A stretch of 64,000 nucleotides of DNA from Mycobacterium sp. GA-0227b (lineage in GTDB: Bacteria > Actinomycetota > Actinomycetes > Mycobacteriales > Mycobacteriaceae), in assembly GCF_001499855.1 (NCBI RefSeq), contig NZ_LQIK01000029.1:124001-188000 (forward strand), in the 5' to 3' direction. Position 1 is the first letter of the stretch. Every line of letters starts with the position of its first letter. Under the pieces are notes generated by a model, which worked only from the letters and a program-made list of their open reading frames with translations, was not told where the DNA came from and made no database searches. The position numbers were made by a program, and so were the translations under genes. Positions 35,991-44,739 of the stretch are shown one piece after another.

Positions 35991-37322
35991 ATGACCTCCG
36001 CGGCGAAGGCGCAGACCAGCGATTCGGACGAGTCGACCGGAGGCAAGCTCAAACGGCGCATCACCGGCCCGCTGCTGTTCCTGTTCATCCTCGGCGACGT
36101 GCTCGGTGCCGGCATCTACGCGCTGATGGGAGTGTTGGCCGAGGACGTGGGCGGGGTGCTGTGGGCGCCGCTGCTCGTGGCGCTGTTGCTCGCGCTGCTC
36201 ACGGCCGGTTCCTACGCCGAACTCGTGACCAAGTATCCCAAGGCCGGTGGCGCAGCGGTGTTCGCAGAGCGCGCGTTCGGTCGACCCGCGCTGTCGTTCC
36301 TGATGGGGTTCTGCATGCTCGCCGCGGGCGTGACCAGTGCGGCCGGCTTGGCGTTGGCCTTTGCCGGTGACTACCTCGCGACGTTCGTCGACATTCCGGC
36401 CGTGCCTGCGGCGATCGCGTTTCTTGCGCTGATCGCCTGCCTCAACGCACGGGGCATCAGCGAGTCGGTCAAGAGCAACGTGGTCATGACGGTGATCGAG
36501 TTGACCGGTCTGCTGATCGTCGTCATCGCGGTCTCGGTCATGGTCGGCGCCGGCCGCGGCGACGTCGGCAGGATCAGCCAGTTCCCCGACGGCGCGACGC
36601 CGGCGCTGGCGATCCTCAGCGCGGCGATCGTCGCGTACTACTCCTTCGTCGGCTTCGAGACCTCGGCCAACGTCGCCGAGGAGATCCGCAACCCGAGCAA
36701 GGTGTACCCAGCCGCGCTGTTCAGCGCGCTCATCACCGCCGGCGTCCTCTACGCACTGGTCGGGCTGGCGAGCGCGACGGCATTGCCAGCCGATGAGCTG
36801 TCGAAGTCCTCGGGACCGTTGCTCGAAGTGGTGCAGGCGGCGGGCGTGGGCGTACCCGACTGGTTCTTCAGCGCGGTCGCGCTCGTCGCAGTAGCCAACG
36901 GCGCGCTGCTCACGATGATCATGGCGAGCAGGCTCACCTACGGCATGGCAGAGCACGGCCTGCTGCCCAGCGTGCTCGCTCGCGTGCTGCCGCGCCGGCG
37001 CACCCCGTGGACGGCGATCGTGGCGACGACCGCGGTCGCGATGTTGCTCAGCCTGATCGGCGATCTGTCCACGCTCGCCGAGACGGTGGTCCTGCTGTTG
37101 TTGGTCGTTTTCATCTCGACGAACGTGGCGGTGCTGGTACTGCGCCGAGACCGGGTCGAGCATCCGCACTTTCAGGTGTGGACGGCGGTGCCGGTGCTCG
37201 GCGTGGCGTCCTGCGTGCTGCTGCTGACCCAACAGACCGCGAAGGTGTGGCTCTACGGCGCGATCCTGGTGGCGGTGGGCGCGGTGCTTCATCTGGCGGC
37301 CCGCGCGGCGACGCGACGCTGA
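35991..37322 (+). CDS. APC-superfamily amino-acid permease
   Basis: A 443-residue transporter with about 12 membrane segments. The start at ATG 35991 gives MTSAAKAQT and then a polar N-terminus; an in-frame GTG at 35913 lies inside the palindrome and is unlikely. The first helix FLFILGDVLGAGIYALMG contains the GxG unwound substrate site typical of APC proteins. AYYSFVGFETSANVAEEIRNPSKVYP is the hallmark loop. The fold imports amino acids or amines across the inner membrane. The substrate is unknown, and no metabolic partner lies beside it. Confidence 0.9.
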   Translation: MTSAAKAQTSDSDESTGGKLKRRITGPLLFLFILGDVLGAGIYALMGVLAEDVGGVLWAPLLVALLLALLTAGSYAELVTKYPKAGGAAVFAERAFGRPALSFLMGFCMLAAGVTSAAGLALAFAGDYLATFVDIPAVPAAIAFLALIACLNARGISESVKSNVVMTVIELTGLLIVVIAVSVMVGAGRGDVGRISQFPDGATPALAILSAAIVAYYSFVGFETSANVAEEIRNPSKVYPAALFSALITAGVLYALVGLASATALPADELSKSSGPLLEVVQAAGVGVPDWFFSAVALVAVANGALLTMIMASRLTYGMAEHGLLPSVLARVLPRRRTPWTAIVATTAVAMLLSLIGDLSTLAETVVLLLLVVFISTNVAVLVLRRDRVEHPHFQVWTAVPVLGVASCVLLLTQQTAKVWLYGAILVAVGAVLHLAARAATRR

Positions 37323-37419
37323 CGACGAAGCTGACGACAAGGAAGAACTGCGTTCGCGCGCATTGGGTTACACCGGTGCATTACGTTCGCGGTCAACAGC
37401 TATCAAAGGGGTGGGCGAG

Positions 37420-38283
37420 TTGATCATCCGGACGACGGCCGTCCTGACAGTTCTGGTTTGTCTTTTCGGCTATGGCAGTGGACGGGCGTCAGCGTTCCCC
37501 GGGGGCGACGCCGCGGGCGCGCTGATGATCGGCGGGGTGAACCGCACGTATCAGGTGCACGCCCCGCCCGGGCTCGATCGTCCGGCCGGACTCGTGCTCA
37601 ACTTGCACGGCGCCGGGATGACCGGACCCGCGCAGGCCGCGGCGACCAACTACAACGCGATCGCCGATCAGTACGGCTTCGTCGTGGCCTATCCCGATGG
37701 CGTCGATCTCAGCTGGGCCGATGGGCGCGGCGCCTCCATTCCCGACCGACAAGGCGTCGACGACGTGGGTTTCCTTGTCGCGCTTGTAGATCGACTCCGT
37801 CAGGAGTACGGCGTCGAACCCGGCCGCGTGTTCGCCACCGGGACGTCGGCGGGCGCCTTCATGGCTTCGCGGCTGGCGTGCGAACGCGCCGACGTCTTCG
37901 CCGCCGTGGCACCCGTCGCAGGCACGTTGGCAGCGGGATTCCCGTGCGCGCCGTCGCAACCGGTTTCCGTGCTGGCGGTGCACGGAACGGCGGACCCCGT
38001 CGTGCCGTTCGGGGGTGGACCGATGGTCGGCCGTGGGGGACCCAGCGAGATCGTCGCGGCGCCGGCGATGGCGCAGCGGTGGCGCGAGGTGAACGGTTGC
38101 CCACCGCCGGTCGACGAAGTACAGGGAAACGTTCACCGGTTCACGGCCGCCGGTTGCGCGGGTGGAGCCGAGGTGGTGTTCGTGCAGATCGACGGAGGTG
38201 CCCACGTCTGGCCGGGTGGTCCATTCGCCCCGTTCGACGCGTCGCAGTCCACCGGCCAGTTCTTCGCCTCCCACGGCAGGTGA
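37420..38283 (+). CDS. secreted PHB-depolymerase/feruloyl-esterase-type hydrolase
   Basis: About 287 residues from TTG 37420, chosen because AAAGGGG lies eight bases upstream and a clean signal peptide follows (IIRTTAVLTVLVCLFGYGSG, cleavage after ASA). The catalytic serine is in ATGTSAGAFMA, the acid in HGTADPVVP, and the histidine in DGGAHVWPGG. LNLHGAGM supplies the oxyanion hole. It matches the family of extracellular polyhydroxybutyrate depolymerases and LpqC-like esterases. The mature protein is exported; no lipobox is evident. The substrate is unknown, perhaps a polyester or aryl ester. Confidence 0.87.
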   Translation: MIIRTTAVLTVLVCLFGYGSGRASAFPGGDAAGALMIGGVNRTYQVHAPPGLDRPAGLVLNLHGAGMTGPAQAAATNYNAIADQYGFVVAYPDGVDLSWADGRGASIPDRQGVDDVGFLVALVDRLRQEYGVEPGRVFATGTSAGAFMASRLACERADVFAAVAPVAGTLAAGFPCAPSQPVSVLAVHGTADPVVPFGGGPMVGRGGPSEIVAAPAMAQRWREVNGCPPPVDEVQGNVHRFTAAGCAGGAEVVFVQIDGGAHVWPGGPFAPFDASQSTGQFFASHGR

Positions 38284-38293
38284 ACGAACGCCT

Positions 38294-39547
38294 TCAGCAG
38301 GTCAGCAGCAGACAGCCGGCGATCGGTCCACCGCCGGCCGCGGCGACGGCAACCTCGGGACGGCGCGCCAGTTGCCGCTCACCGGCCTGCCCGCGAAGCT
38401 GCAGACACGCCTCGTGCAGCAGCCAGTAACCGTGCATGCGGCCCGCTGACAGTTGACCTCCGTAGGTGTTGAGGGGCAGTGTCCCGTCGAGCGCGATCCG
38501 GGACGCCCCTTCGACGAACGGGCCCGCCTCGCCCTCCCCGCACAGCCGTAGCGCTTCCAGCCAAGCGAACGTGAGAAAAGTGAATCCGTCGTAGAGCTCG
38601 GCCACGTCGACGTCGGACGGTGTCAAGTCGGTGCGTGACCACATCTCGTCCGCGGCTTCGGCGGACGCCATCTTCGGAAAGTCGTCGCGGTGAAACCAGC
38701 CACCTGAACCATAAGCTCCGCCAACCGCTTGCACGCCCACTGCAGGGTTTGGGCAGTCCCGCGCGAAGTCGGCATGGGAGATCACGAACGCGATCGATCC
38801 GTCGACCGGCACGTCGCAGTCGAACAGCCCGAACGGAGTGGACACCGACCGCGACGCCAGATAGTCATCCATCGTCATCGGATCTCGGTAAACGGCAAGC
38901 GGATTGAGCCCGGCATTGCGTCTACTGTTGATCGCCAGCCAGCCCAGCTGTTCCTTAGTCGTCCCATACAGCTCCATGTGCCGCCTGCAGTGCAGTGCCA
39001 GCCAGTTCGCCGCCGAGTAGGCGTGCGCGGCCAGCAACTCATCGATGTCGTCGAACGGCCCGAGTTTTCGCCGCGCGCCGGCTCTGCGTGGCTCGACGGG
39101 CGGGTTGGCCAGTGGATTGGGCTCGGAAGTCGGCGAAGGTTGCGTCATCGTCCCGCCGAGCATATGCACGGTCCGGTAGACCAGCACATGCCGGGCGCGC
39201 CGCTCGGATACCGCCAACATCGCCGACATCACCGGAGTGAGCACACCACCGGTGGCAAACCCATAGCCTTGATCGGCGGCCCGATTGCCAAGCGCCGCAA
39301 CGACGTCGGCCACCGGTGTGTCGCCGAATGTGACGACTCCGTCGATATCGTCGGCGGTCAGGCCGGCATCGGCGATGGCGGCCCGGACCGCCTCCATCGT
39401 CAGATCCAAACCGGGGATCCCGGTGCGCCTTCCGATCCGGGAGATGCCGAGGCCGCTGAAAATCGCGTCTTTCTCGAAGCTGCTCAACCCGCCACCGCCC
39501 CGTCGTCTCGCTTGGACTTCCGCGGCGCGGAAATCTGTCTGTGACAC
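38294..39547 (-). CDS. thiolase-like lipid-transfer protein (second Ltp type)
   Basis: About 417 residues from GTG 39547; a TTG three bases earlier is also possible. ISRIGRRTGIPGLDLTMEAVRAAIADAG opens the thiolase fold. VDVAELYDGFTFLTFAWLEALRLCGEGEAGPF carries the YDGFT signature of Ltp-like enzymes, and LPLNTYGGQLSAGRMHGY the C-terminal loop. The classical active-site Cys context is missing. It is divergent from a DUF35 gene across only 28 bp, and such pairs form acyl-CoA aldolase-like complexes. The substrate is unknown. Confidence 0.86.
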   Translation of the reverse strand: MSQTDFRAAEVQARRRGGGGLSSFEKDAIFSGLGISRIGRRTGIPGLDLTMEAVRAAIADAGLTADDIDGVVTFGDTPVADVVAALGNRAADQGYGFATGGVLTPVMSAMLAVSERRARHVLVYRTVHMLGGTMTQPSPTSEPNPLANPPVEPRRAGARRKLGPFDDIDELLAAHAYSAANWLALHCRRHMELYGTTKEQLGWLAINSRRNAGLNPLAVYRDPMTMDDYLASRSVSTPFGLFDCDVPVDGSIAFVISHADFARDCPNPAVGVQAVGGAYGSGGWFHRDDFPKMASAEAADEMWSRTDLTPSDVDVAELYDGFTFLTFAWLEALRLCGEGEAGPFVEGASRIALDGTLPLNTYGGQLSAGRMHGYWLLHEACLQLRGQAGERQLARRPEVAVAAAGGGPIAGCLLLTC

Positions 39548-39552
39548 CAATC

Positions 39553-39567
39553 AGTGCAGACTGTACT
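39553..39567. promoter_or_regulatory. near-palindromic operator in overlapping divergent promoters
   Basis: AGTGCAGACTGTACT is a 15-base palindrome with one mismatched pair. TACTTT (39564-39569) serves as a -10 for the plus-strand DUF35 gene, whose ATG at 39576 would be leaderless. TACAGT on the minus strand (39565-39560) could serve the thiolase gene. Binding here would block both promoters. Confidence 0.55.
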
Positions 39568-39575
39568 TTTCAACC

Positions 39576-39938
39576 ATGCCTGATGAGGCGCGTCCCGGTG
39601 GGCAACTGCTGATCACTCGATGCGAGCCCTGCGAGCGGTGGGTGTCGCCGCCGGCCGCAGACTGCCCCGACTGCGGGGCGGAGCTCGTCTCGTGTCCGGT
39701 GTCGGGCCGCGGCACGGTGTTCACCTATACCGTCAACCACCAGCCGTTCAATCCCGCCATCCCCGTGCCCTATGTCATCGCGATCGTGGAACTCGACGAG
39801 CAGCCTGATCTGCGTATCGCGACGAACATCGTGGACTGCGAACCGGATTCGGTCCGCGTCGGCCTGCCGGTCGAGATGCGGTTCCAACACCGCTTTGACG
39901 GCGAAGGTTTCGCTCCCGTGTTCGCTCCGCGGGAGTGA
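39576..39938 (+). CDS. DUF35 zinc-ribbon/OB-fold protein
   Basis: A 120-residue protein. An N-terminal zinc ribbon with CEPC and CPDC is followed by an OB-fold (GRGTVFTYTVNHQPFNP, VPYVIAIVELDEQPDLRIATNIV). This is the complete DUF35 layout, unlike the copy at 27807, whose ribbon is degenerate. It is the likely partner of the divergent Ltp-like thiolase. Translation is predicted to be leaderless because a -10 lies six bases before the ATG. Confidence 0.88.
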   Translation: MPDEARPGGQLLITRCEPCERWVSPPAADCPDCGAELVSCPVSGRGTVFTYTVNHQPFNPAIPVPYVIAIVELDEQPDLRIATNIVDCEPDSVRVGLPVEMRFQHRFDGEGFAPVFAPRE

Positions 39939-39956
39939 GTTGGCTGTGACGGCGGC

Positions 39957-40757
39957 CTACGCGCCCCGCTTGAGGTGAGGCACCGGCGCGGTCTCGCCCA
40001 CCTGCTCGCGAAGTCGGCGAAGCGCCTGCGCGAGCAGTCGCGAGACATGCATCTGCGAATAGCCCATGCGTTCGGCGATCTGGGTCTGCGTCATGCTTTC
40101 GAAGAACCGCAGCACCAACACCTTCTTCTCGCGCTCGGGTAACGCGGCGATCAGCGGTCGTACGGTCTCGAGGTCGACCACCTTGTCGATGTTGGGATCG
40201 ATGTCGCCCAGGGTGTCACCCACGGAGCGGTACTCGTCGTCGGCCGAGGTCTGGATGTCGGTCGACAAGGTCGAGTAGTTGCTGCTGGCGATCGTTGCTT
40301 CCATCACCGCTTCGCGTTCGATACCGAGATGCCGGGCAACTTCTGACGGGGTCGGCGCGCGCCCGACCTGCTGTGACAGCTCGGCGCGCACCTTCACCAG
40401 TTGACCCTGCAGATCCTTGAGCCGCCGCGGCACCTTCACCGCCCAGCCGTAGTCACGGAAGTGGCGACGCACCTCGCCCATGATCGTGGGGATCGCGAAG
40501 GACAGGAAATCGGCGCCGTTCTCGGGGTCGAAACGGTTGACCGCGTTCACCAACCCGACGCGCGCCGCCTGCACCAAGTCGTCGATCGGCTCACCGCGAT
40601 TGCGGTATCGACGTGCGACGTGGTCGGCGAGGGGCAGAGTCCGTTCGACAATCGCCTCTCGTTGACGCCGGTAGGCGACGGATTCCTCGTCGAGCGCCTT
40701 GAGGCGGTGGAACATGCCCGTCACGTCCGCGTATTCGGATCTCGGCTCTGACACCAC
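39957..40757 (-). CDS. SigF/SigB-family alternative sigma factor, orphan
   Basis: A 266-residue group 3 sigma factor. Region 2 is IDDLVQAARVGLVNAVNRFDP (about 58-78), region 3 is in the middle, and region 4 LPEREKKVLVLRFFESMTQTQIAERMGYSQMHVSRLLAQ at about 204-242 includes the helix-turn-helix. It matches the mycobacterial SigF/Bacillus SigB/SigF type that normally sits with an RsbW-like anti-sigma gene. None lies beside it here, so it is orphan or controlled by a distant partner. It would direct RNA polymerase to stress or stationary-phase promoters. Confidence 0.9.
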   Translation of the reverse strand: MVSEPRSEYADVTGMFHRLKALDEESVAYRRQREAIVERTLPLADHVARRYRNRGEPIDDLVQAARVGLVNAVNRFDPENGADFLSFAIPTIMGEVRRHFRDYGWAVKVPRRLKDLQGQLVKVRAELSQQVGRAPTPSEVARHLGIEREAVMEATIASSNYSTLSTDIQTSADDEYRSVGDTLGDIDPNIDKVVDLETVRPLIAALPEREKKVLVLRFFESMTQTQIAERMGYSQMHVSRLLAQALRRLREQVGETAPVPHLKRGA

Positions 40758-41235
40758 GCAGGCTCCTTACTTGCGACCTTTTCGTACTGGTCACAGGACT
40801 CGGATCTGAACCTGCGGTTGAAGCGGTTTACCCGTTCGGACGGTGTGGCGAAACATCGCCGACGCGACCTCGACAGGTCCGCGCGCCGTCAAACTGCGAG
40901 TCTCACCGCTTGCTCGTTGCCGGGACAGGCATCGCGTGCCGGCCGTACGGGCGCTGTTGCCGTCCCAGCCGCGCGGGCGCGCTGACCAGCGGGCTGTCCC
41001 AGATCGCGCCCGTCAATACCGCGGCACCCAGGGCCGTCAGCCCAGCCATCGCGATCAACGTGTCGGCATCCATGGCCCCAGGCATACCCACCGACGGCCG
41101 TTTAGCAACGCCGATCGTCGAATCGCGCTCTCGGCCGTCACCGGCACGGCGGGCAAGCTACGTGCCGGACCTCGCGCCCGGCGGCCGTCGCCTGCTGCTG
41201 TTCGCTCTCCAAGGAAATGCTTGCGGGCGGTGACG
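40758..41235. other. gap upstream of the sigma factor, possible tiny membrane ORF
   Basis: 478 bases without a firm gene. A minus-strand frame from ATG 41073 to 40903 would give 56 residues starting MDADTLIAMAGLTALGAAVLTGAIW, a single hydrophobic helix that could be a short membrane protein, but it has no clear ribosome-binding site. The rest presumably holds promoters for the sigma-factor gene. Confidence 0.35.
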
Positions 41236-42153
41236 TCACGCTCGCGCGATGTTCTCGACGATGATCTCGCAGGCGGTCTCGTAGAACGCGCTGATGAGCG
41301 TCGAAAAAGACAACTCGAAGGGGTAGATCATGTGCACGTCGAGCGGATCGAGGTGCCAGTCGGACAGCACCGGCACGATGCTGCCGTCGCGCAACTCGTT
41401 GGTGCAGATGATCTGGGTGGGCATCGCACCGACGCCGAGCCCCTGCAAGATGTACTGCTTGCACACTTGAAAGTTGTTTGCACGCGCGCGGACTGGTGGT
41501 GTCAGTTCGCATCGCCCATGCTGGCCGGTGACCGCAAGCCGGCGAGGCCCGCCGAATCCGAAGTCGATGAACGGAAGGGCGTTCAACTGCGCCGGATCGG
41601 TGATCGGCACGGATAGGCCTGCGACGAATTGCGGTGAAGCGCAGAGGAACAGCTCGAGGCTGAACACCTTGCGGGCGATCAGCGTGGAGTCCTGCAGCGG
41701 GCCGGTGCTGAACACCACGTCGAACCCGTCCCGGATCGGGTCGACCATGCTGTCGACCAACCGGATGTCCAACCGCGAGTTCGGATAGTGCCGCAGAAAC
41801 GCCGCACCGACCCGCGACGCGTAATCGATGCCGACGAAGACCGGGATCGCCACCCGCAACTCCCCGCGGGGTTCCTGTCGGCTGCCCTCCACGAGCGCGC
41901 GGACACCGTTGGCCTCGGCCAGGATGTTGACCGCGTGGCCGTACACCTTCTCGCCGAGATCGGTGACGGTGAGCTGGTGGGTGTTCTTGCGCAGCAACTT
42001 GATGCCGAGGTCGGACTCCAACTTGGCCAGCTTGCGGCTGACCGTCGACTTCGGCATACCGAGCAGTGCCGCGGCCTTCGATAGGCTTCGGTTCTCCACG
42101 ACCTTGCCGAAGATCAGCAGCGCGTCCACGTCGAACGGCAGGTTCTGCTCCAC
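41236..42153 (-). CDS. LysR-family transcriptional regulator
   Basis: A 305-residue regulator from GTG 42153 with GAGAGGA upstream; an in-frame start further out would run into the operator. The helix-turn-helix is SLSKAAALLGMPKSTVSRKL (about 20-39), followed by the linker helix and a periplasmic-binding-like effector domain from about 90. It is divergent from the oxidative operon at 42284-46198, the standard LysR arrangement. The effector is probably a substrate or intermediate of that operon. Confidence 0.9.
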   Translation of the reverse strand: MEQNLPFDVDALLIFGKVVENRSLSKAAALLGMPKSTVSRKLAKLESDLGIKLLRKNTHQLTVTDLGEKVYGHAVNILAEANGVRALVEGSRQEPRGELRVAIPVFVGIDYASRVGAAFLRHYPNSRLDIRLVDSMVDPIRDGFDVVFSTGPLQDSTLIARKVFSLELFLCASPQFVAGLSVPITDPAQLNALPFIDFGFGGPRRLAVTGQHGRCELTPPVRARANNFQVCKQYILQGLGVGAMPTQIICTNELRDGSIVPVLSDWHLDPLDVHMIYPFELSFSTLISAFYETACEIIVENIARA

Positions 42154-42191
42154 TGCGTTTACGCATCCTCTCGATCGCCGCTGTTCCAAAT

Positions 42192-42210
42192 ATGCAACAG
42201 GGTGTTGCAT
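42192..42210. promoter_or_regulatory. perfect palindrome, probable LysR operator
   Basis: ATGCAACAGGGTGTTGCAT has 8-base arms around GGG, in the 130-bp gap between the LysR gene and the oxygenase gene. It contains T-N11-A spacing, as LysR sites do. Confidence 0.75.
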
Positions 42211-42283
42211 GGCCGGGTCTGTTTCGGCCATTTCGGCGGCGGTACCTTCGGCCTACCGTCTTCAGCCCGACGGAGGAGAGCCC

Positions 42284-43582
42284 GTGAGCCACGACAGCCT
42301 GGTGACGAAGCCCGCGAGCGGGCACTGGACCGACGCCCACCCCGAACTCGGTCGCGGCCCGGTGTCGCTCGAGGACTGCGTTTCGGAGGCCTTCTACGAG
42401 AAGGAACGCGAGCACGTCTTTCGAAAGACGTGGCTCTACGTCGGGCGGGTGGAGCGGGTGCCCAAGTCCGGCAGCTACTTCACCCGCGAGCTGACGTTCC
42501 TGAACACTTCGGTGATCGTCGTGCGGGGCAAGGATGACGTGATCAGGGCGTTCCACAACATCTGTCCACACCGGGGCAACAAGATGTTGTGGGAGGACGA
42601 CCCCTTCGAGGAGGTCGAGGGCCGCGCGCCGCTGCTGTACTGCCGCTTCCACGGCTGGCGCTACAAGTTGGACGGCTCGCTACACTCGGCGACCCGCAAG
42701 GACCTGCTGCTCGACTTCGACACCGACAGTTGCCGCGTGCCCGCCATCCAGTGCGAGGTATGGGAGGGCTTCATCTTCGTCAACCTCAATCCAGACAACA
42801 CCGAACCGCTTCGCTCGTTCCTCGGTGAGCTGGCGCACGGAATCGAGGGGTATCCGTTCGCCGGACCTCACCAGGTCTACAAGTTCAAGGTCGAATTGCA
42901 GTGCAACTGGAAGATTTTCGTCGACGGCTTCGCTGAGAGCTACCACGGCCCGTATCTGCACGCGTCCTCGTTCGGCAACCTCACCGCGGAGGCCAAGGAG
43001 GCGCTCGACAAGCCGAACCCGTTCACCGATGCCCTGGCATACCAGCTCAAGGGGCCGCATCGGATGTTCTCCTTCTCCGGTGAGCCATCGCGAAAGACGC
43101 CGTACTCCAAGCCGATCGAATGTCTGATGGAAGCCAGCGCGGCCGGCCCGTGGAACAAGCGCACCGACCGCGGGCCGCTTCCAGCCGGGCTGAACCCGAC
43201 ACGATCGGAGAAATACGGGTTCGATTCGTTTCAATTCTTCCCGAATTTCGTGCTGATCTTCGGGGCGTCCGGCTTCACGGTCCACACGCACTGGCCGACT
43301 GGGCCGCACTCGCACATCTTCGAGACCGAGATGTACTACCAACCGCCGACGACGCACAAGGAGCGGCTCGGCCAGGAGCTGACCGTCACCTTCCTCAACG
43401 ACATCATCCTCGAAGACGCCAGCCCGTCCGAAGGCCTGCAGGCCATGTTGAACAGCGGTGTGCTCACCCACTTCACGATGAATGACGAGGAGATCCTGCT
43501 GCGCCATCTGCACAAGGTGGTTGCCGACTACGTAGAGGACGGCGAGAAGCGTGTCAGCGAAAAGGTGGCGGTACAGCGATGA
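42284..43582 (+). CDS. Rieske-type ring-hydroxylating oxygenase, large subunit
   Basis: A 432-residue oxygenase starting at GTG 42284 with GGAGGAG upstream. Rieske ligands are C94, H96, C120 and H123 (CPHRGN and CRFHGW). Mononuclear iron histidines are H221 and H226 in YHGPYLH. It heads a five-gene operon and overlaps the next gene by four bases. It would insert oxygen into an aromatic, terpenoid or steroid ring. No electron-transfer component is encoded next to it. The substrate is unknown. Confidence 0.92.
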   Translation: MSHDSLVTKPASGHWTDAHPELGRGPVSLEDCVSEAFYEKEREHVFRKTWLYVGRVERVPKSGSYFTRELTFLNTSVIVVRGKDDVIRAFHNICPHRGNKMLWEDDPFEEVEGRAPLLYCRFHGWRYKLDGSLHSATRKDLLLDFDTDSCRVPAIQCEVWEGFIFVNLNPDNTEPLRSFLGELAHGIEGYPFAGPHQVYKFKVELQCNWKIFVDGFAESYHGPYLHASSFGNLTAEAKEALDKPNPFTDALAYQLKGPHRMFSFSGEPSRKTPYSKPIECLMEASAAGPWNKRTDRGPLPAGLNPTRSEKYGFDSFQFFPNFVLIFGASGFTVHTHWPTGPHSHIFETEMYYQPPTTHKERLGQELTVTFLNDIILEDASPSEGLQAMLNSGVLTHFTMNDEEILLRHLHKVVADYVEDGEKRVSEKVAVQR

Positions 43583-43902
43583 ACGCAGTTCTGCCACCGG
43601 AGTTTTCGCATCTCGAACACCTGGTGCCCGAATGGGCAATCGAGGACGGTCATGAGCGCTATGTGAAGCGCGTCAACAGTTCCATGGAACAGATCCGCGC
43701 CTTCTATGACGAGATCTTTCCGTACGGCGAGGAAGCACTGGCCTACATCGACAAGTTCGACTACTCCGAGCCGCTACCCGAGGACGTCGCGAACCTGCGC
43801 AACCTGCTCTATTCGCTGATCACCGTCTCGCTTGCGGTCGAGCTGTGGAACCAACCGCGAGTCAAACATTCGGCCCACACAATTCTGACGAGAGTAAGCT
43901 GA
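43579..43902 (+). CDS. small oxygenase-associated protein, function unknown
   Basis: A 107-residue helical protein whose ATG overlaps the oxygenase stop (ATGA), so its stoichiometric production with the oxygenase is likely. Sequence: HLVPEWAIEDGHERYVKRVN, then a helix with FPYGEEALAYIDKFDY and a C-terminal stretch LYSLITVSLAVELWNQPRV. There are no cysteines, and it does not look like a ferredoxin or a classical small beta subunit. Similar short proteins sit beside Rieske oxygenases in other actinobacteria as I recall. It may be an assembly factor or accessory subunit. Confidence 0.7.
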   Translation: MNAVLPPEFSHLEHLVPEWAIEDGHERYVKRVNSSMEQIRAFYDEIFPYGEEALAYIDKFDYSEPLPEDVANLRNLLYSLITVSLAVELWNQPRVKHSAHTILTRVS

Positions 43903-43908
43903 GCCGCC

Positions 43909-44739
43909 GTGAGCCTGACCTCCGCACGACTGGACATCGTCGACCTGACGCCGCGGATCGGCAGCGAGATCAGAACCGACCTCGACACACTGCTGAGCGG
44001 TCGGGAGGCCGAAAACATCCGCGCCACATTGGAACAACGCGGGGTGGTGTTCTTTCGCGGTCTGCACATCAGCGACGAACAGCAGGTCGCGATCGCCAGA
44101 ACGCTGGGCACCGTCGTCGGCAATGAGGGCGAGGACGGGATCTACAAGATCTCGCTCGACGAGAACATCAACCAGCGCGCGAAGTACCTCAAAGGTTCGT
44201 TGTTCTGGCACTTCGACGGATCGCTGCAGCCCTATCCGAACCTGGCGACGCTGCTGCGGGCGGTGCAACTCTCCGACACCGGGGGCGAAACGGAGTTCTG
44301 CAACACCTACGCGGCCTACGACGATTTGCCGCAGTCCGACAAGGATCTCATCGCCGACCTTCGTGTGATGCACAGCGCCGAGCGGTCGCAGCACTACGTG
44401 ACGCCCGAGATGAGCTACGAAGAGATCGCCTTCTGGCAGAAGTCCCCGACCAAGGCGTGTCCCATCGTGTGGACACATCAGTCCGGACGTAAGTCCCTCC
44501 TGCTCGGGGCGACCGCCGACTACGTGGTCGGGATGTCGGCCGAGGAGAGCCGGGCACTGCTTGCGCGGCTGCGTGATTGGGCCACCCAACCGCAGTATGT
44601 CTACCGGCACGAGTGGGAGGTCGGCGACCTGCTCATCTGGGACAACACCGGGACCATGCATCGTGCGCTGCCCTATGCCGTCGACAGCGGGCGCCTCATG
44701 CACCGGACGATCCTGGCGGGCGAAGAGCCGCTGAATTGA
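43909..44739 (+). CDS. TauD/TfdA-type 2-oxoglutarate-dependent dioxygenase
   Basis: A 276-residue non-heme iron dioxygenase starting at GTG 43909. The facial triad is H101-x-D103 in WHFDGS and H251 in TMHRA; R266 in MHRTILAG binds 2-oxoglutarate. It matches TauD/TfdA enzymes that hydroxylate sulfonates, phenoxyacids or other small acids, splitting C-O or C-S bonds. The stop overlaps the next start, TTG 44736. In the operon it probably acts on a product of the Rieske oxygenase, or on a side chain of the substrate. Confidence 0.92.
   Translation: MSLTSARLDIVDLTPRIGSEIRTDLDTLLSGREAENIRATLEQRGVVFFRGLHISDEQQVAIARTLGTVVGNEGEDGIYKISLDENINQRAKYLKGSLFWHFDGSLQPYPNLATLLRAVQLSDTGGETEFCNTYAAYDDLPQSDKDLIADLRVMHSAERSQHYVTPEMSYEEIAFWQKSPTKACPIVWTHQSGRKSLLLGATADYVVGMSAEESRALLARLRDWATQPQYVYRHEWEVGDLLIWDNTGTMHRALPYAVDSGRLMHRTILAGEEPLN

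Noticed and set aside
35961..37340. A 459-residue minus-strand frame over the permease gene
   Set aside because: It is Arg/His/Gln-rich without hydrophobic core, while the plus strand encodes a clear 12-helix transporter.
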